This document shows positions 40,970 to 49,346 of a stretch of DNA of 64,000 nt, one piece after another. The notes below the pieces were generated by a model. The model was not told the DNA's origin. It did not search any database and worked only from the letters and a program-made list of their open reading frames with translations. The stretch spans positions 1,282,001 to 1,346,000 of the forward strand of contig NZ_CP043311.1 of assembly GCF_008807375.1 (NCBI RefSeq), read 5' to 3'. Within the stretch, counting starts at the first letter, position 1. Every line of letters begins with the position of its first letter. The position numbers and the translations under genes were made by a program. Source of the stretch: Pseudomonas lalkuanensis (GTDB lineage Bacteria; Pseudomonadota; Gammaproteobacteria; Pseudomonadales; Pseudomonadaceae).

Positions 40970-41836
40970 ATGAATGACGAACAGCCCGAAGCAGAGGTGG
41001 TGCAGTACGAGGTGCAGGGCCCGCTGGCCCTGGTCACCATGCACCGTCCCGAGTACCACAACGCGCAGAACTCGCGCATGACCTACGCCCTGGACGCCGC
41101 CTTCAAGCGCGCCTGCGACGACGACAACGTCAAGGTCATCGTCCTGCGTGGCGCCGGCAAGCATTTCTCCGCCGGCCACGACATCGGCACCCCCGGTCGC
41201 GACGTCAACCAGAGCTTCGAGCGCACCAGCCTCTGGTACGACCACGTGAACAAGCCGGGCGGCGAGTTCCTCTACGCCCGCGAACAGGAGGTCTACCTCG
41301 GCATGTGCCGGCGCTGGCGCGAGATGCCCAAGCCGACCATCGCCATGGTCCAGGGCGCCTGCATCGCTGGCGGGCTGATGCTGGCCTGGGTCTGCGACCT
41401 GATCATCGCCTCGGACGATGCCTACTTCTCCGATCCGGTGGTACGCATGGGTATTCCCGGCGTCGAGTACTTCGCCCACGTGCATGAGCTCAACCCGCGC
41501 ATCGCCAAGGAATTCCTTTTCCTGGGCGAGCGTATGGGGGCCGAGCGTGCCTGGCAGATGGGCATGGTCAACAGGGTGGTGCCGCGCGACGTGCTGGAGG
41601 ACGTGACCCTGGATGTGGCACGGCGCATCGCGCAGATGCCGCGCATGGGCCTGCAGCTCACCAAGCAGGCGGTGAACAACGCCGAAGACCTGATGGGCAA
41701 GCGCGCCACCATGGACATGGTGTTCGGCCTGCACCACTTCGCCCACGTGCACAACGAACTGGTCAGTGGCGACAAGCTGGGCGGCTACGACGCCCGCGCC
41801 ATGGCGCAGTCCCAGCGCAACCCGTCGGAGGCGTGA
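40970..41836 (+). CDS. Crotonase-fold protein lacking both usual glutamates
   Basis: A 288-residue enoyl-CoA hydratase/isomerase family protein. The oxyanion-hole segments are present (S-A-G-H-D-I near residue 66; A-C-I-A-G-G-L-M-L-A near 128). At the two positions where hydratases have catalytic glutamates it has methionine (G-G-L-M-L-A) and valine (S-D-P-V-V-R-M-G). It therefore is unlikely to be a normal hydratase and may catalyse a retro-Claisen, isomerase or other step of ring C/D breakdown. It sits between ipdB and ipdC, and its stop overlaps the ipdC ATG by one base. Confidence 0.8.
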   Translation: MNDEQPEAEVVQYEVQGPLALVTMHRPEYHNAQNSRMTYALDAAFKRACDDDNVKVIVLRGAGKHFSAGHDIGTPGRDVNQSFERTSLWYDHVNKPGGEFLYAREQEVYLGMCRRWREMPKPTIAMVQGACIAGGLMLAWVCDLIIASDDAYFSDPVVRMGIPGVEYFAHVHELNPRIAKEFLFLGERMGAERAWQMGMVNRVVPRDVLEDVTLDVARRIAQMPRMGLQLTKQAVNNAEDLMGKRATMDMVFGLHHFAHVHNELVSGDKLGGYDARAMAQSQRNPSEA

Positions 41837-42939
41837 TGGCGATCTCCCTCGACACCCGCCTGACCCGCCTGCTGGGCTGCCGCTACCCGATCATCCAGAC
41901 CGCCATGGGCTGGGTGGCCGACCCGAAACTGGTGGCGGCCACCGGCAACGCGGGCGGCTTCGGTTTTCTCGCCGGGGCCACCATCGAACCGCAACACATG
42001 GAAGCTGCCATCCTCGAAACCAGGCGGCTGACCGACCAGCCCTTCGGCGTCAACTTCCACATGTACCAGGCCAACGCCGGCGAGATCGTCGAGCTGGTGC
42101 TCAAGCACGGCGTGCGTGCGGTGAGCTACAGCCGCTCGCCGGGCAAGGCGATGGTCGCCCGGCTGAAGGATGCCGGCGTGGTCTGCATGCCGACTGTGGG
42201 GGCCCTGAAGCACGCGGTGAAGGCCGTGGAAATGGGTGCCGACGCGGTGACCGTGCAGGGCGGGGAGGGCGGTGGCCACACCGGTTCGGTGCCCACCTCG
42301 ATCCTGCTCGGCCAGGTCGTCGAAGCCGTGGACGTACCGGTGGTTGCCGCTGGCGGCTTCAAGGACGGACGCGGCCTGCTCGCCGCCCTGGCCCTCGGTG
42401 CCGACGGCATCGCCATGGGCACGCGCTTCTTGATGAGCGCCGACAGCCCGGTGCCGCCGGCCACTCTGGAGCGTTACCTGAAGGTCCGCGATCCGGCCGC
42501 CATCATCGTCAGCCGCGCCATCGACGGCATGCCCCAACGGATGATCCGCAACGAATTGCTGGACAGCCTGGAGCGCTCCGGCGGTCTCAAGCGCCTGCTG
42601 CTGGCCCTGCGCAGTGCCCTGGCCTACCGCCGCCACAGTGGCGCCAGCATCGGTCAGTTGCTCGGCAGCGCCCTGAAGCTCGGCGGCACGGATGGCCTGA
42701 CCGCCGCCCAGACGCTGATGGCCGCCAACGCGCCCATGGTGATCCAGAAGGCCATGGTCGACGGCCTTCCGGCCGAGGGCGTGCTGCCCGCCGGACAGGT
42801 CGCCGCCGCCATCGACAGCCTGCCGGGTTGCGCCGAACTCATCGAATCCATCGTGCAGCAGGCCGAGCAGCGACTCGCCGAGCTGTGCCGCCTTGCGGGT
42901 AATGAGAAGAAACGAACAATCGAGGGGGGAGCCGGATGA
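41836..42939 (+). CDS. ipdC: IpdC-like flavin oxidoreductase (nitronate monooxygenase family)
   Basis: A 367-residue FMN-dependent TIM-barrel protein of the 2-nitropropane dioxygenase family (P-I-I-Q-T-A-M-G-W-V-A near residue 19; G-G-E-G-G-G-H-T-G near 141; A-A-G-G-F-K-D-G-R near 173; A-L-G-A-D-G-I-A-M-G-T-R-F near 189). In steroid degraders this position is IpdC, an oxidoreductase that introduces a double bond in the HIP-CoA path before ring opening. The ATG at 41836 overlaps the previous stop and the preceding GTG is rejected. Its stop overlaps the next ATG (ATGA). Confidence 0.85.
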   Translation: MAISLDTRLTRLLGCRYPIIQTAMGWVADPKLVAATGNAGGFGFLAGATIEPQHMEAAILETRRLTDQPFGVNFHMYQANAGEIVELVLKHGVRAVSYSRSPGKAMVARLKDAGVVCMPTVGALKHAVKAVEMGADAVTVQGGEGGGHTGSVPTSILLGQVVEAVDVPVVAAGGFKDGRGLLAALALGADGIAMGTRFLMSADSPVPPATLERYLKVRDPAAIIVSRAIDGMPQRMIRNELLDSLERSGGLKRLLLALRSALAYRRHSGASIGQLLGSALKLGGTDGLTAAQTLMAANAPMVIQKAMVDGLPAEGVLPAGQVAAAIDSLPGCAELIESIVQQAEQRLAELCRLAGNEKKRTIEGGAG

Positions 42940-43721
42940 GTAATCCATTTCACGTGAGCATCGACAACGGCATCGCCGAGATGGTCTTCGACCATCCGCC
43001 GGTGAACGCCTTCGACAGCGAGGGCTGGGCAGCCATCGCGGCTGAGCTGGAGCGCCTGGGCGAATCGCCCGAGGTCCGCGTCATCCTCATCCGTGCCGAA
43101 GGGCGGGGCTTCTGCGCCGGCGTCGACATCAAGGAACTGGCCGCCGACGGCAACCTGATCGTCGCCGTCAACAAGGGCAACTACGACAGCTTCAAGGCCG
43201 TCCACCGCAATCCCAAGCCGGTGATCATCGCCGTGCACGGCTTCGTCCTCGGCGGTGGCATCGGCCTCTGCGGGGCGGCGGACATCCTGGTCGCCTCCGA
43301 CTGCGCGCGTTTCGGCGTGCCCGAGGTGGACCGTGGCGCCATGGGCGGCGGTGCCCACCTGCAGCGCCTGTTCCCGGTGCAGAAGGTGCGCCACATGTAT
43401 TTCACCGGCGAAATGATCGACGCCGCCGAGGCCTACCGTCTGGGCGCCGTGGAGCGCGTGGTGCCCCGCCCCGAACTGCGCGAGGCGGCCCTGGATATCG
43501 CTCGGAAGATCGCCGCCAAGAGCCCGGCCATGATCGCCCTGGCCAAGGAGGCGCTGACCGGCATCGAGGACGGCAACCTCGAAGACAAATACCGCTGGGA
43601 GCAGGGCTTCACCCTGCAGGCCTACCGCTCGCTGGATTCCCAGGAAGCCCGCGATGCCTTCGTCGACAAGCGCACTGCCACCTTCAAGGGCTTGAGCCAT
43701 GGAACTGACCTACACAGCTGA
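42936..43721 (+). CDS. echA20: EchA20-like ring D-opening crotonase
   Basis: A 261-residue crotonase with close resemblance to mycobacterial EchA20: L-I-R-A-E-G-R-G-F-C-A-G-V-D-I-K-E-L, G-F-V-L-G-G-G-I-G-L-C-G, G-V-P-E-V-D-R-G-A and R-W-E-Q-G-F-T. EchA20 hydrolyses ring D of the HIP-derived CoA thioester. It keeps one catalytic glutamate (V-P-E-V) while the other position is glycine, as in EchA20. Its start overlaps the ipdC stop and its end overlaps the next gene by 23 bases. Confidence 0.88.
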   Translation: MSNPFHVSIDNGIAEMVFDHPPVNAFDSEGWAAIAAELERLGESPEVRVILIRAEGRGFCAGVDIKELAADGNLIVAVNKGNYDSFKAVHRNPKPVIIAVHGFVLGGGIGLCGAADILVASDCARFGVPEVDRGAMGGGAHLQRLFPVQKVRHMYFTGEMIDAAEAYRLGAVERVVPRPELREAALDIARKIAAKSPAMIALAKEALTGIEDGNLEDKYRWEQGFTLQAYRSLDSQEARDAFVDKRTATFKGLSHGTDLHS

Positions 43722-44865
43722 ACAGCGGGCCTTCCGTGAGGAGGTTCGCGCCTGGATGGCGGCCAGCGTGCCGGCCCAGCCGCTGCAGTCCTTCGACTGC
43801 GAAGAGGGCTTCCGCCAGCACCGCGCCTGGGAAGCCAATCTCAACGAGGGCCGCTGGGGCATGGTGACCTGGCCCAAGGAACTCGGCGGACGCGGCTGCG
43901 ACCTGATCGAGTGGCTGATCTTCGAAGAGGAGTACTACCGGGCAGGGGCCCCTGCCCGGGTGAACCAGAACGGCATCTTCCTGCTCGGCCCGACGCTGAT
44001 GGAGTTCGGCACCGCCGCGCAGCAGGAACGCTTCCTGCCGAAGATGGCCACGGGCGAGGAAATCTGGGCCCAGGGCTGGTCCGAGCCGAACGCCGGTTCC
44101 GACATGGCAGCCATCCGCTGCCGCGCCGAGCGCAAGGGCGACGTCTACGTGATCAACGGCCAGAAGACCTGGTCCACCCGCGCCGTCTGGGCCGATTGGC
44201 TGTTCGGCCTGTTCCGCAGCGATCCGCAGTCCAGCCGCCACCACGGCCTGACCTTCATCCTCCTGCCGCTGAACAGCCCAGGCATCACCGTGCGCCCGAT
44301 CCCGCAGCTCAATGGCCTGCCGGGCTTCGCCGAAATCTTCTTCGACGACGTGGAAGTGCCTGTGGAAAACGTGCTGGGCGGGGAGGGCATGGGCTGGCAC
44401 GTGGCGATGTCCACCGCCGGCTTCGAACGCGGCCTGATGCTGCGCTCGCCAGCCCGCTTCCAGGAAACCGCACGGCGCCTGGTACAGCTCTACCTGGCCA
44501 ACCGTGAACAGGCGGACCTGGACCCGGCCATCGGCGAAGCGGTGATGCGCGCCTGGATGGATGCCGAGGCCTACACCCTGAACACCTACATGACCGCGTC
44601 ACGGCTGGTGAAGGGCGGCAGGATCGGCCCGGAATCCTCCACCAACAAGATCTTCTGGTCCGAGCTGGACCAGCGCATGCACGAGACGGCGCTGTCGATC
44701 CTCGGCCTGCGCGGCGAACTTCTGCCCCATGCGCCGGATGCCGGCGACGTCGACCACTGGCTGGACGGTTTTCTCTTCGCCCAGGCCGGCCCGATCTACG
44801 CCGGCACCAACGAGATCCAACGCAACATCATCGCCGAGCGCATGCTCGGCATGCCGCGAGCCTGA
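43699..44865 (+). CDS. Acyl-CoA dehydrogenase, FadE30-like subunit
   Basis: A 388-residue acyl-CoA dehydrogenase. The flavin/substrate loop W-S-E-P-N-A-G-S-D is near residue 131. The C-terminus has I-Y-A-G-T-N-E-I-Q-R-N-I-I-A-E-R. The position just after Y, glutamate in medium-chain enzymes, is alanine, as in steroid FadE proteins. It probably dehydrogenates a HIP-CoA derivative together with the next, shorter gene product. It overlaps echA20 by 23 bases and lies ten bases from its partner. Confidence 0.85.
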   Translation: MELTYTAEQRAFREEVRAWMAASVPAQPLQSFDCEEGFRQHRAWEANLNEGRWGMVTWPKELGGRGCDLIEWLIFEEEYYRAGAPARVNQNGIFLLGPTLMEFGTAAQQERFLPKMATGEEIWAQGWSEPNAGSDMAAIRCRAERKGDVYVINGQKTWSTRAVWADWLFGLFRSDPQSSRHHGLTFILLPLNSPGITVRPIPQLNGLPGFAEIFFDDVEVPVENVLGGEGMGWHVAMSTAGFERGLMLRSPARFQETARRLVQLYLANREQADLDPAIGEAVMRAWMDAEAYTLNTYMTASRLVKGGRIGPESSTNKIFWSELDQRMHETALSILGLRGELLPHAPDAGDVDHWLDGFLFAQAGPIYAGTNEIQRNIIAERMLGMPRA

Positions 44866-44875
44866 GGAGCGCGCC

Positions 44876-45928
44876 ATGGACTTCACTTTCAGCGACGACC
44901 AACTGCTGTTCCAGGACAACGTGCGCGCCTTCCTCACCAACGAAGTGATCCCGGAGCGCATCCGCGAGCTGTGGCAGAGCGAGAGTGGCCGCAGCGATGA
45001 ACTCTGGGCCCAGCTCACCGAACTGGGCCTTACCGCCATCACCGTGCCGGACGGTTTCGGTGGGCTGGACATGAACGAACTGGACTTCATCCTGCTGGCC
45101 CAGGAGTGTGGTTACGCCGGCCTGCCCGAGCCGCTGGTGGACACCATGCTCATCGGCGTGCCCCTGCTCGCCGCCCTGCCGAACCAGCTCGACCTGCAAG
45201 GCGAATGGCTGACCCGCATCGCCGAAGGCAAGGCCCGTCTCGCCGTGGGCGAGCCGGGCAACCCGCTGGTGGCCGACGCCCATGTGGCCGACCTGTTGCT
45301 GCTGCCCCATGGCGATGAAGTACACGCTGTGCTGCCCGAGCAGGTGCAGCTCACCCGCAACGAATCGGTGGACCCGAGCCGCCAGCTGTTCCGTGTCGAC
45401 TGGACGCCGAGCGCGCAGACCCTCGTGGCCGAAGGCGAGCAGGGTCGGTTGCTGTGGGCCGCGGCGAAGAACCGGGGCGCGCTGGGCACCGCCGCCCAGC
45501 TGCTGGGGCTGGCCAAGCGCATGGTCGACCTGGCGGTGGACTACAGCTTCGAACGCAAGCAGTTCGGCAAGCCGGTGGGGTCCTTCCAGGCGGTGAAGCA
45601 CCTGATGGCCAACGTCGCGGTGCTGATCGAGTTCGCCAAGGGCCCTCTCTACCGCGCCGCCCATGCCGTCGCCAACAACCTGCCGGAGCAGGACATCCAG
45701 GTTTCCCACGCACGCATCGCCTGCGCCGAGGCCGCGCTGCTGGCTGCGAAGAACGCCATCCAGACCCACGGCGCCATGGGCTACACCTGGGAAGTGGACC
45801 TGCAACTCTTCATGAAGCGCGCCTGGGCCCTGGACAAGGTCTGGGGCGACCGCGGCTGGCACAAGGCGCGGGTGCGCCAGGCCCTGTTTTCCGGCGCCGT
45901 TCAGCCGGGGGCGGGCAATACCTTCTGA
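44876..45928 (+). CDS. Acyl-CoA dehydrogenase, short partner subunit
   Basis: A 350-residue acyl-CoA dehydrogenase-like protein (M-D-F-T-F-S-D-D-Q; F-E-R-K-Q-F-G-K-P-V-G-S-F-Q near residue 224; H-G-A-M-G-Y-T-W-E-V-D near 300). It ends without the Y-x-G-T-x-E-I-Q motif and its middle segment is short and poorly conserved. That is typical of one half of the heteromeric steroid acyl-CoA dehydrogenases. It is the last gene of the operon started by tesB; a repeat block follows. Confidence 0.85.
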   Translation: MDFTFSDDQLLFQDNVRAFLTNEVIPERIRELWQSESGRSDELWAQLTELGLTAITVPDGFGGLDMNELDFILLAQECGYAGLPEPLVDTMLIGVPLLAALPNQLDLQGEWLTRIAEGKARLAVGEPGNPLVADAHVADLLLLPHGDEVHAVLPEQVQLTRNESVDPSRQLFRVDWTPSAQTLVAEGEQGRLLWAAAKNRGALGTAAQLLGLAKRMVDLAVDYSFERKQFGKPVGSFQAVKHLMANVAVLIEFAKGPLYRAAHAVANNLPEQDIQVSHARIACAEAALLAAKNAIQTHGAMGYTWEVDLQLFMKRAWALDKVWGDRGWHKARVRQALFSGAVQPGAGNTF

Positions 45929-45939
45929 CCCTTCCTGCC

Positions 45940-46054
45940 CTCACCCCAACCCTCTCCCAGGGGGAGAGGGGGCTGCCCGTGCACTGGTTGAGTCCGGCAC
46001 GAGCCGCTTTGCTCCCCTCTCCCCCCGGGAGAGGGGCCGGGGGTGAGGGACGTC
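45940..46054. repeat. CCCTCTCCC repeat block
   Basis: CTCTCCCAGGGGGAGAG hairpin, a central GGTTGAGTCCGGCACG, then CTCCCCTCTCCCCCCGGGAG. A near-copy lies at 47246-47369, flanking the fadA6 gene on the other side, and a shorter one at 35150. Confidence 0.75.
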
Positions 46055-46089
46055 ACCATTCACTCCATTCCTGACTATCCGAGACCACC

Positions 46090-47238
46090 ATGCCCGAAGC
46101 CTACATAGTCGACGCCCTGCGCACCCCCACCGGCCGGCGCAAGGGCGGCCTGAGCCAGATCCACGCCGCCGACCTCGGCGCCCATGTGCTGCGCGAACTG
46201 GTGGCGCGCAACGCCATTCCCGACGCGGACTACGACGACGTGATCTTCGGCTGCGTCGACACCATCGGCCCGCTGGCCGGCGACATCGCCCGCACCTGCT
46301 GGCTGGCCGCCGGCCTCGACCAGGCCGTGCCCGGCACCACCATCGATCGCCAGTGCGGCTCGTCCCAACAGGCAGTGCACTTCGCCGCCCAGGCCGTGAT
46401 GAGCGGCACCCAGGACGTGGTGATCGCCGGTGGCGTGCAGACCATGACCCAGATCCCGATTTCCTCGGCCATGACCGCCGCCGAACCCCTGGGCTTCACC
46501 GATCCCTTCTCCGGCTCCGAAGGCTGGGTGAAGCGCTACGGCAAGGTGCCGCCGACCCAGTTCCGCGCGGCGCAGATGATCGCCGAGCGCTGGGGGCTAT
46601 CCCGCCAGGCGCTGGAGGCCTATGCCCTGGAATCCCATCGCCGTGCCCTGCACGCCATTGCCGAAGGCCGCTTCGCCCGCGAGATCGTCCCGCTGGCCGG
46701 CGTCGAGCATGACGAAACCCCGCGCCAGACCAGCCTCGACAAGATGGCTGAACTGGAAGCCCTGTTCGGTTGCGACCGCGTCACCGCCGGCGTATCCAGC
46801 CAGACCTGCGACGGCGCCAGCGCGTTGCTGGTGGTCTCCGAGGCCGCGCTCAAACGCTACAACCTGACGCCCCGCGCGCGCATCCACCACATGAGCGTGC
46901 GCGCCGACGACCCGGTGTGGATGCTCACCGCACCGATTCCCGCCACCGAGTACGCCCTGAAGCGCGCCGGCATGAAGCTGGAAGACATCGATCGGGTAGA
47001 GATCAACGAAGCCTTCGCCTCGGTCGCCCTGGCCTGGCTACAGGAAACCGGCTACCCCCATGACCGCACCAACGTCAACGGCGGCGCCATCGCCCTCGGC
47101 CACCCCCTGGGCGCCACCGGCACCCGCCTGATGTGCACCCTGCTGCACGAGCTGGAACGCCGCGGCGGCCGCTATGGCATGCAGACCATGTGCGAAGGCG
47201 GCGGGCAGGCGAACGTGACCATTATCGAAAGGCTCTGA
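46090..47238 (+). CDS. fadA6: FadA6-like steroid thiolase
   Basis: A 382-residue thiolase with C89 ([10 protein letters not shown]), H338 (G-H-P-L-G-A-T-G) and C368 (M-C-E-G-G-G). It carries stretches I recall from mycobacterial FadA6: [22 protein letters not shown] and [16 protein letters not shown]. FadA6 removes acetyl-CoA during HIP catabolism. The gene stands between two copies of the same repeat block, so it may have its own transcript. Confidence 0.88.
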   Translation: MPEAYIVDALRTPTGRRKGGLSQIHAADLGAHVLRELVARNAIPDADYDDVIFGCVDTIGPLAGDIARTCWLAAGLDQAVPGTTIDRQCGSSQQAVHFAAQAVMSGTQDVVIAGGVQTMTQIPISSAMTAAEPLGFTDPFSGSEGWVKRYGKVPPTQFRAAQMIAERWGLSRQALEAYALESHRRALHAIAEGRFAREIVPLAGVEHDETPRQTSLDKMAELEALFGCDRVTAGVSSQTCDGASALLVVSEAALKRYNLTPRARIHHMSVRADDPVWMLTAPIPATEYALKRAGMKLEDIDRVEINEAFASVALAWLQETGYPHDRTNVNGGAIALGHPLGATGTRLMCTLLHELERRGGRYGMQTMCEGGGQANVTIIERL

Positions 47239-47245
47239 ATCCGCT

Positions 47246-47369
47246 GGCCCTCTCCCCAACCCTCTCCCGCAAGCGGGAGAGGGGGCTGTCCGCGCAGCGG
47301 TTGAGTCCGGCACGGGCTGATTTGCTCCCCTCGTCTTTCAGGAAGAGGGGCCGGGGGAGAGGGCGGCCA
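47246..47369. repeat. CCCTCTCCC repeat block, second copy
   Basis: CTCTCCCGCAAGCGGGAGAG hairpin, GGTTGAGTCCGGCACGGGC, then CTCCCCTCGTCTTTCAGGAAGAGGGG. Same layout as 45940-46054. Confidence 0.75.
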
Positions 47370-47401
47370 ACCCCAATTCCAGACTCACCGGAGAACCCCA
47401 A

Positions 47402-48277
47402 ATGCCGATCTGCCAAAACCGCTCCGTCATCATCACCGGCGCCGGCGGCGGGCTGGGCCGGGCCTATGCCCTGGCCTTCGCCGCCGAAGGCGCCAAGGTA
47501 CTGGTCAACGACATCAACCTGCCGGCCGCCGAAGCCGTGGTCGCACAAATCCGTGCTGCCGGCGGCCAGGCCATCGCCAACAACGGCGACATCACCCATT
47601 ACGCCGCTGCCGGTGAAATCGTGCGCCAGGCCATCGAAGCCTTCGGCGACCTGCACGTGCTGGTGAACAACGCCGGCATCTGCCGCGACCGCATGTTCGC
47701 CAGCCTCACCGAAGCCGACTGGGACGCGGTGATGGCGGTGCACCTGAAGGGGCATTTCTGCCTCGCCAGCCACGCCGTGAAGCACTGGCGCGAGCAGTCC
47801 AAGGGCGGCGCCCAGGTCAAGGCGCGGATCATCAACACCAGTTCCGGCGCTGGCCTGCAGGGTTCAATCGGCCAGTCCAACTACGCCGCGGCCAAGGGCG
47901 GCATTGCCTCCTTGACCCTGGTACAGGCCGCCGAACTGGCGCGCTACGGCATCACCGCCAACGCCCTGGCCCCGGCCGCGCGTACCGGCATGACCGAAGA
48001 CGTGTTCGCCGACGTGATGAAGAGGCCCGAAGACGGCTTCGACTACTTCGCCCCGGAAAACGTCGCACCCCTGGTGGTGTGGCTCGGCTCTGAAGCCTCC
48101 CAGGCGGTCAACGGACGGATGTTCGAAGTGGAAGGCGGCAAGCTCTCCATCGCCGACGGCTGGCGCCGCGGCCCTGGCTTCGACAAGGGCGCACGCTACC
48201 AGCCCGGCGAAGTGGGCGAGGTGGTCGAACGCCTGCTGGCCGAAGCCGTTCCTGCGCAGAAGGTCTACGGCAGCTGA
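47402..48277 (+). CDS. SDR, Hsd4A/multifunctional-enzyme type
   Basis: A 291-residue SDR with T-G-A-G-G-G-L-G (12-19), N-D (36-37) and N-N-A-G (89-92), catalytic S148, Y161, K165, and a C-terminal extension. V-N-D-I after strand 2 and N-A-L-A-P-A-A-R-T-G-M-T are features of the peroxisomal-type 3-hydroxyacyl-CoA dehydrogenases such as Hsd4A. It likely oxidises a hydroxyacyl-CoA for the adjacent thiolase. It is followed by a REP element and then by unrelated genes. Confidence 0.85.
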   Translation: MPICQNRSVIITGAGGGLGRAYALAFAAEGAKVLVNDINLPAAEAVVAQIRAAGGQAIANNGDITHYAAAGEIVRQAIEAFGDLHVLVNNAGICRDRMFASLTEADWDAVMAVHLKGHFCLASHAVKHWREQSKGGAQVKARIINTSSGAGLQGSIGQSNYAAAKGGIASLTLVQAAELARYGITANALAPAARTGMTEDVFADVMKRPEDGFDYFAPENVAPLVVWLGSEASQAVNGRMFEVEGGKLSIADGWRRGPGFDKGARYQPGEVGEVVERLLAEAVPAQKVYGS

Positions 48278-48304
48278 GCTTCGCCAGACTCTTGCTTCAC
48301 ACCC

Positions 48305-48329
48305 TGTGGGAGCGAATTCATTCGCGAAA
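48305..48329. repeat. REP element (single)
   Basis: TGTGGGAGCGAATTCATTCG marks the left edge of the stretch of non-steroid genes inserted between the steroid arms. Confidence 0.75.
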
Positions 48330-48435
48330 GGGCAGCGCAACTGCCCCCATGCCCGGCGCCCAACAACCGCCGTACGAGCGAGCTCTGCTGGCGAACGACC
48401 CCACCCCAAATCCGCTCCCATGGATTGTGCACTCC

Positions 48436-48471
48436 CCAAAAAGAAAGAAGGCGCCGTAGGTGGCGCCTTCT
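48436..48471 (-). terminator. Terminator of the 13-residue-repeat protein gene
   Basis: AGAAGGCGCC (48446-48455), loop GTAGGT, GGCGCCTTCT (48462-48471); on the minus strand the stem is followed by TTTCTTTTTGGGG. It lies 54 bases beyond the stop of the repeat protein. Confidence 0.88.
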
Positions 48472-48524
48472 GCCTTTCGAGGTGCATACATCATGAATTG
48501 CCCGCCTCTGAACTGCTCCGGGAC

Positions 48525-49028
48525 TTAGCTGATGCGGTTGGCGCCAGTGCGGTCGGCACCACCTTCAGCCACTTGGAAAGCCTGGGTGCGGTCGGAACCG
48601 CCTTCAGCCACACGCAGGGATTGGGAGCGCTCGGAGCCATTCTCGGCGACATCGAAGCCCTTGGTACGGTCGGAGCCGCCTTCAGCCACACGCAGGGACT
48701 GGGAGCGCTCGGAGCCGTTCTCGGCGACATCGAAAGCCTTGGTACGGTCGGAACCGCCTTCAGCCACGCGCAGGGACTGGGAGCGCTCGGAGCCGTTCTC
48801 GGCGACATCAAAGCCCTTGGTACGGTCGGAGCCGCCTTCAGCCACACGCAGGGATTGGGAGCGCTCGGAGCCATTCTCGGCGACGCGGTGGATGCTGGTG
48901 CGGTCAGCGCCACCTTCGGCGACGCGGTGGATGGAAGTGCGGTCGGAACCACCCTCGGCAACCGACAGTGCAAATGCGGAGGCGGACAGGCTGGCGATGA
49001 ACAGGCTGGCGAAGATTTGCTTTTTCAT
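48525..49028 (-). CDS. Secreted protein of eleven 13-residue tandem repeats
   Basis: A 167-residue protein with a signal peptide (cleavage after S-A-S-A-F-A at residue 20). The whole mature part is eleven 13-residue units, V-A-E-(G/N)-G-(S/A)-(D/E)-R-(T/S)-x4. From unit 3 two types alternate, ending S-Q-S-L-R and K-(G/A)-F-D, giving a 26-residue (78-bp) higher repeat. It has no cysteine and no membrane segment. The ATG at 49028 has AAGGTG eight bases upstream, and a strong terminator follows. I have a weak memory of similar E-G-G-S-D-R-T proteins in Pseudomonas annotated phage infection protein; no function is assigned. Confidence 0.85.
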   Translation of the reverse strand: MKKQIFASLFIASLSASAFALSVAEGGSDRTSIHRVAEGGADRTSIHRVAENGSERSQSLRVAEGGSDRTKGFDVAENGSERSQSLRVAEGGSDRTKAFDVAENGSERSQSLRVAEGGSDRTKGFDVAENGSERSQSLRVAEGGSDRTQAFQVAEGGADRTGANRIS

Positions 49029-49346
49029 TTTGGTCACCTTGGTTAGAGGGGGGTGGAATTCGTCTACGGGGCCCATGTTACTGATGTGATTTCGATGAAG
49101 AAGTGATGCTGCGTAATGGTTACCATCGATGCTATTGATGGTTGATTTATTTAAATTAAAAACAATGAGTTATGTACTTTCTGACGAGGCAGTTGCGTTA
49201 AGTGGAAAAGCTTTTTCCGCTGAATGGAATAATCAATTTTATAGATGTATTAGGGCCGAATTTGCTCATTTTCTGAGCATCTGATGAATCGCGGCCCTCG
49301 CTGCCACCAGGCGCGCCGGTGGCAACGAGCTTGCCCGATCTGTGCT
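49029..49346. other. AT-rich intergenic region
   Basis: About 318 bases, visibly AT-richer than the rest (for example TTTATTTAAATTAAAAAC near 49147). It holds a near-palindrome GTGGAAAAGCTTTTTCCGC (49203-49220) and nested arms GGGCCG/CGGCCC around GCTCA-TTTTC-TGAGC (49253-49296). It must contain the promoter of the repeat protein and the 3' end of the hydrolase transcript. No gene seen. Confidence 0.5.

Noticed and set aside
48525..49028. Tandem DNA repeats considered as a CRISPR array
   Set aside because: The repeats are directly adjacent, in frame and encode protein behind a signal peptide; there are no unique spacers and no cas genes.
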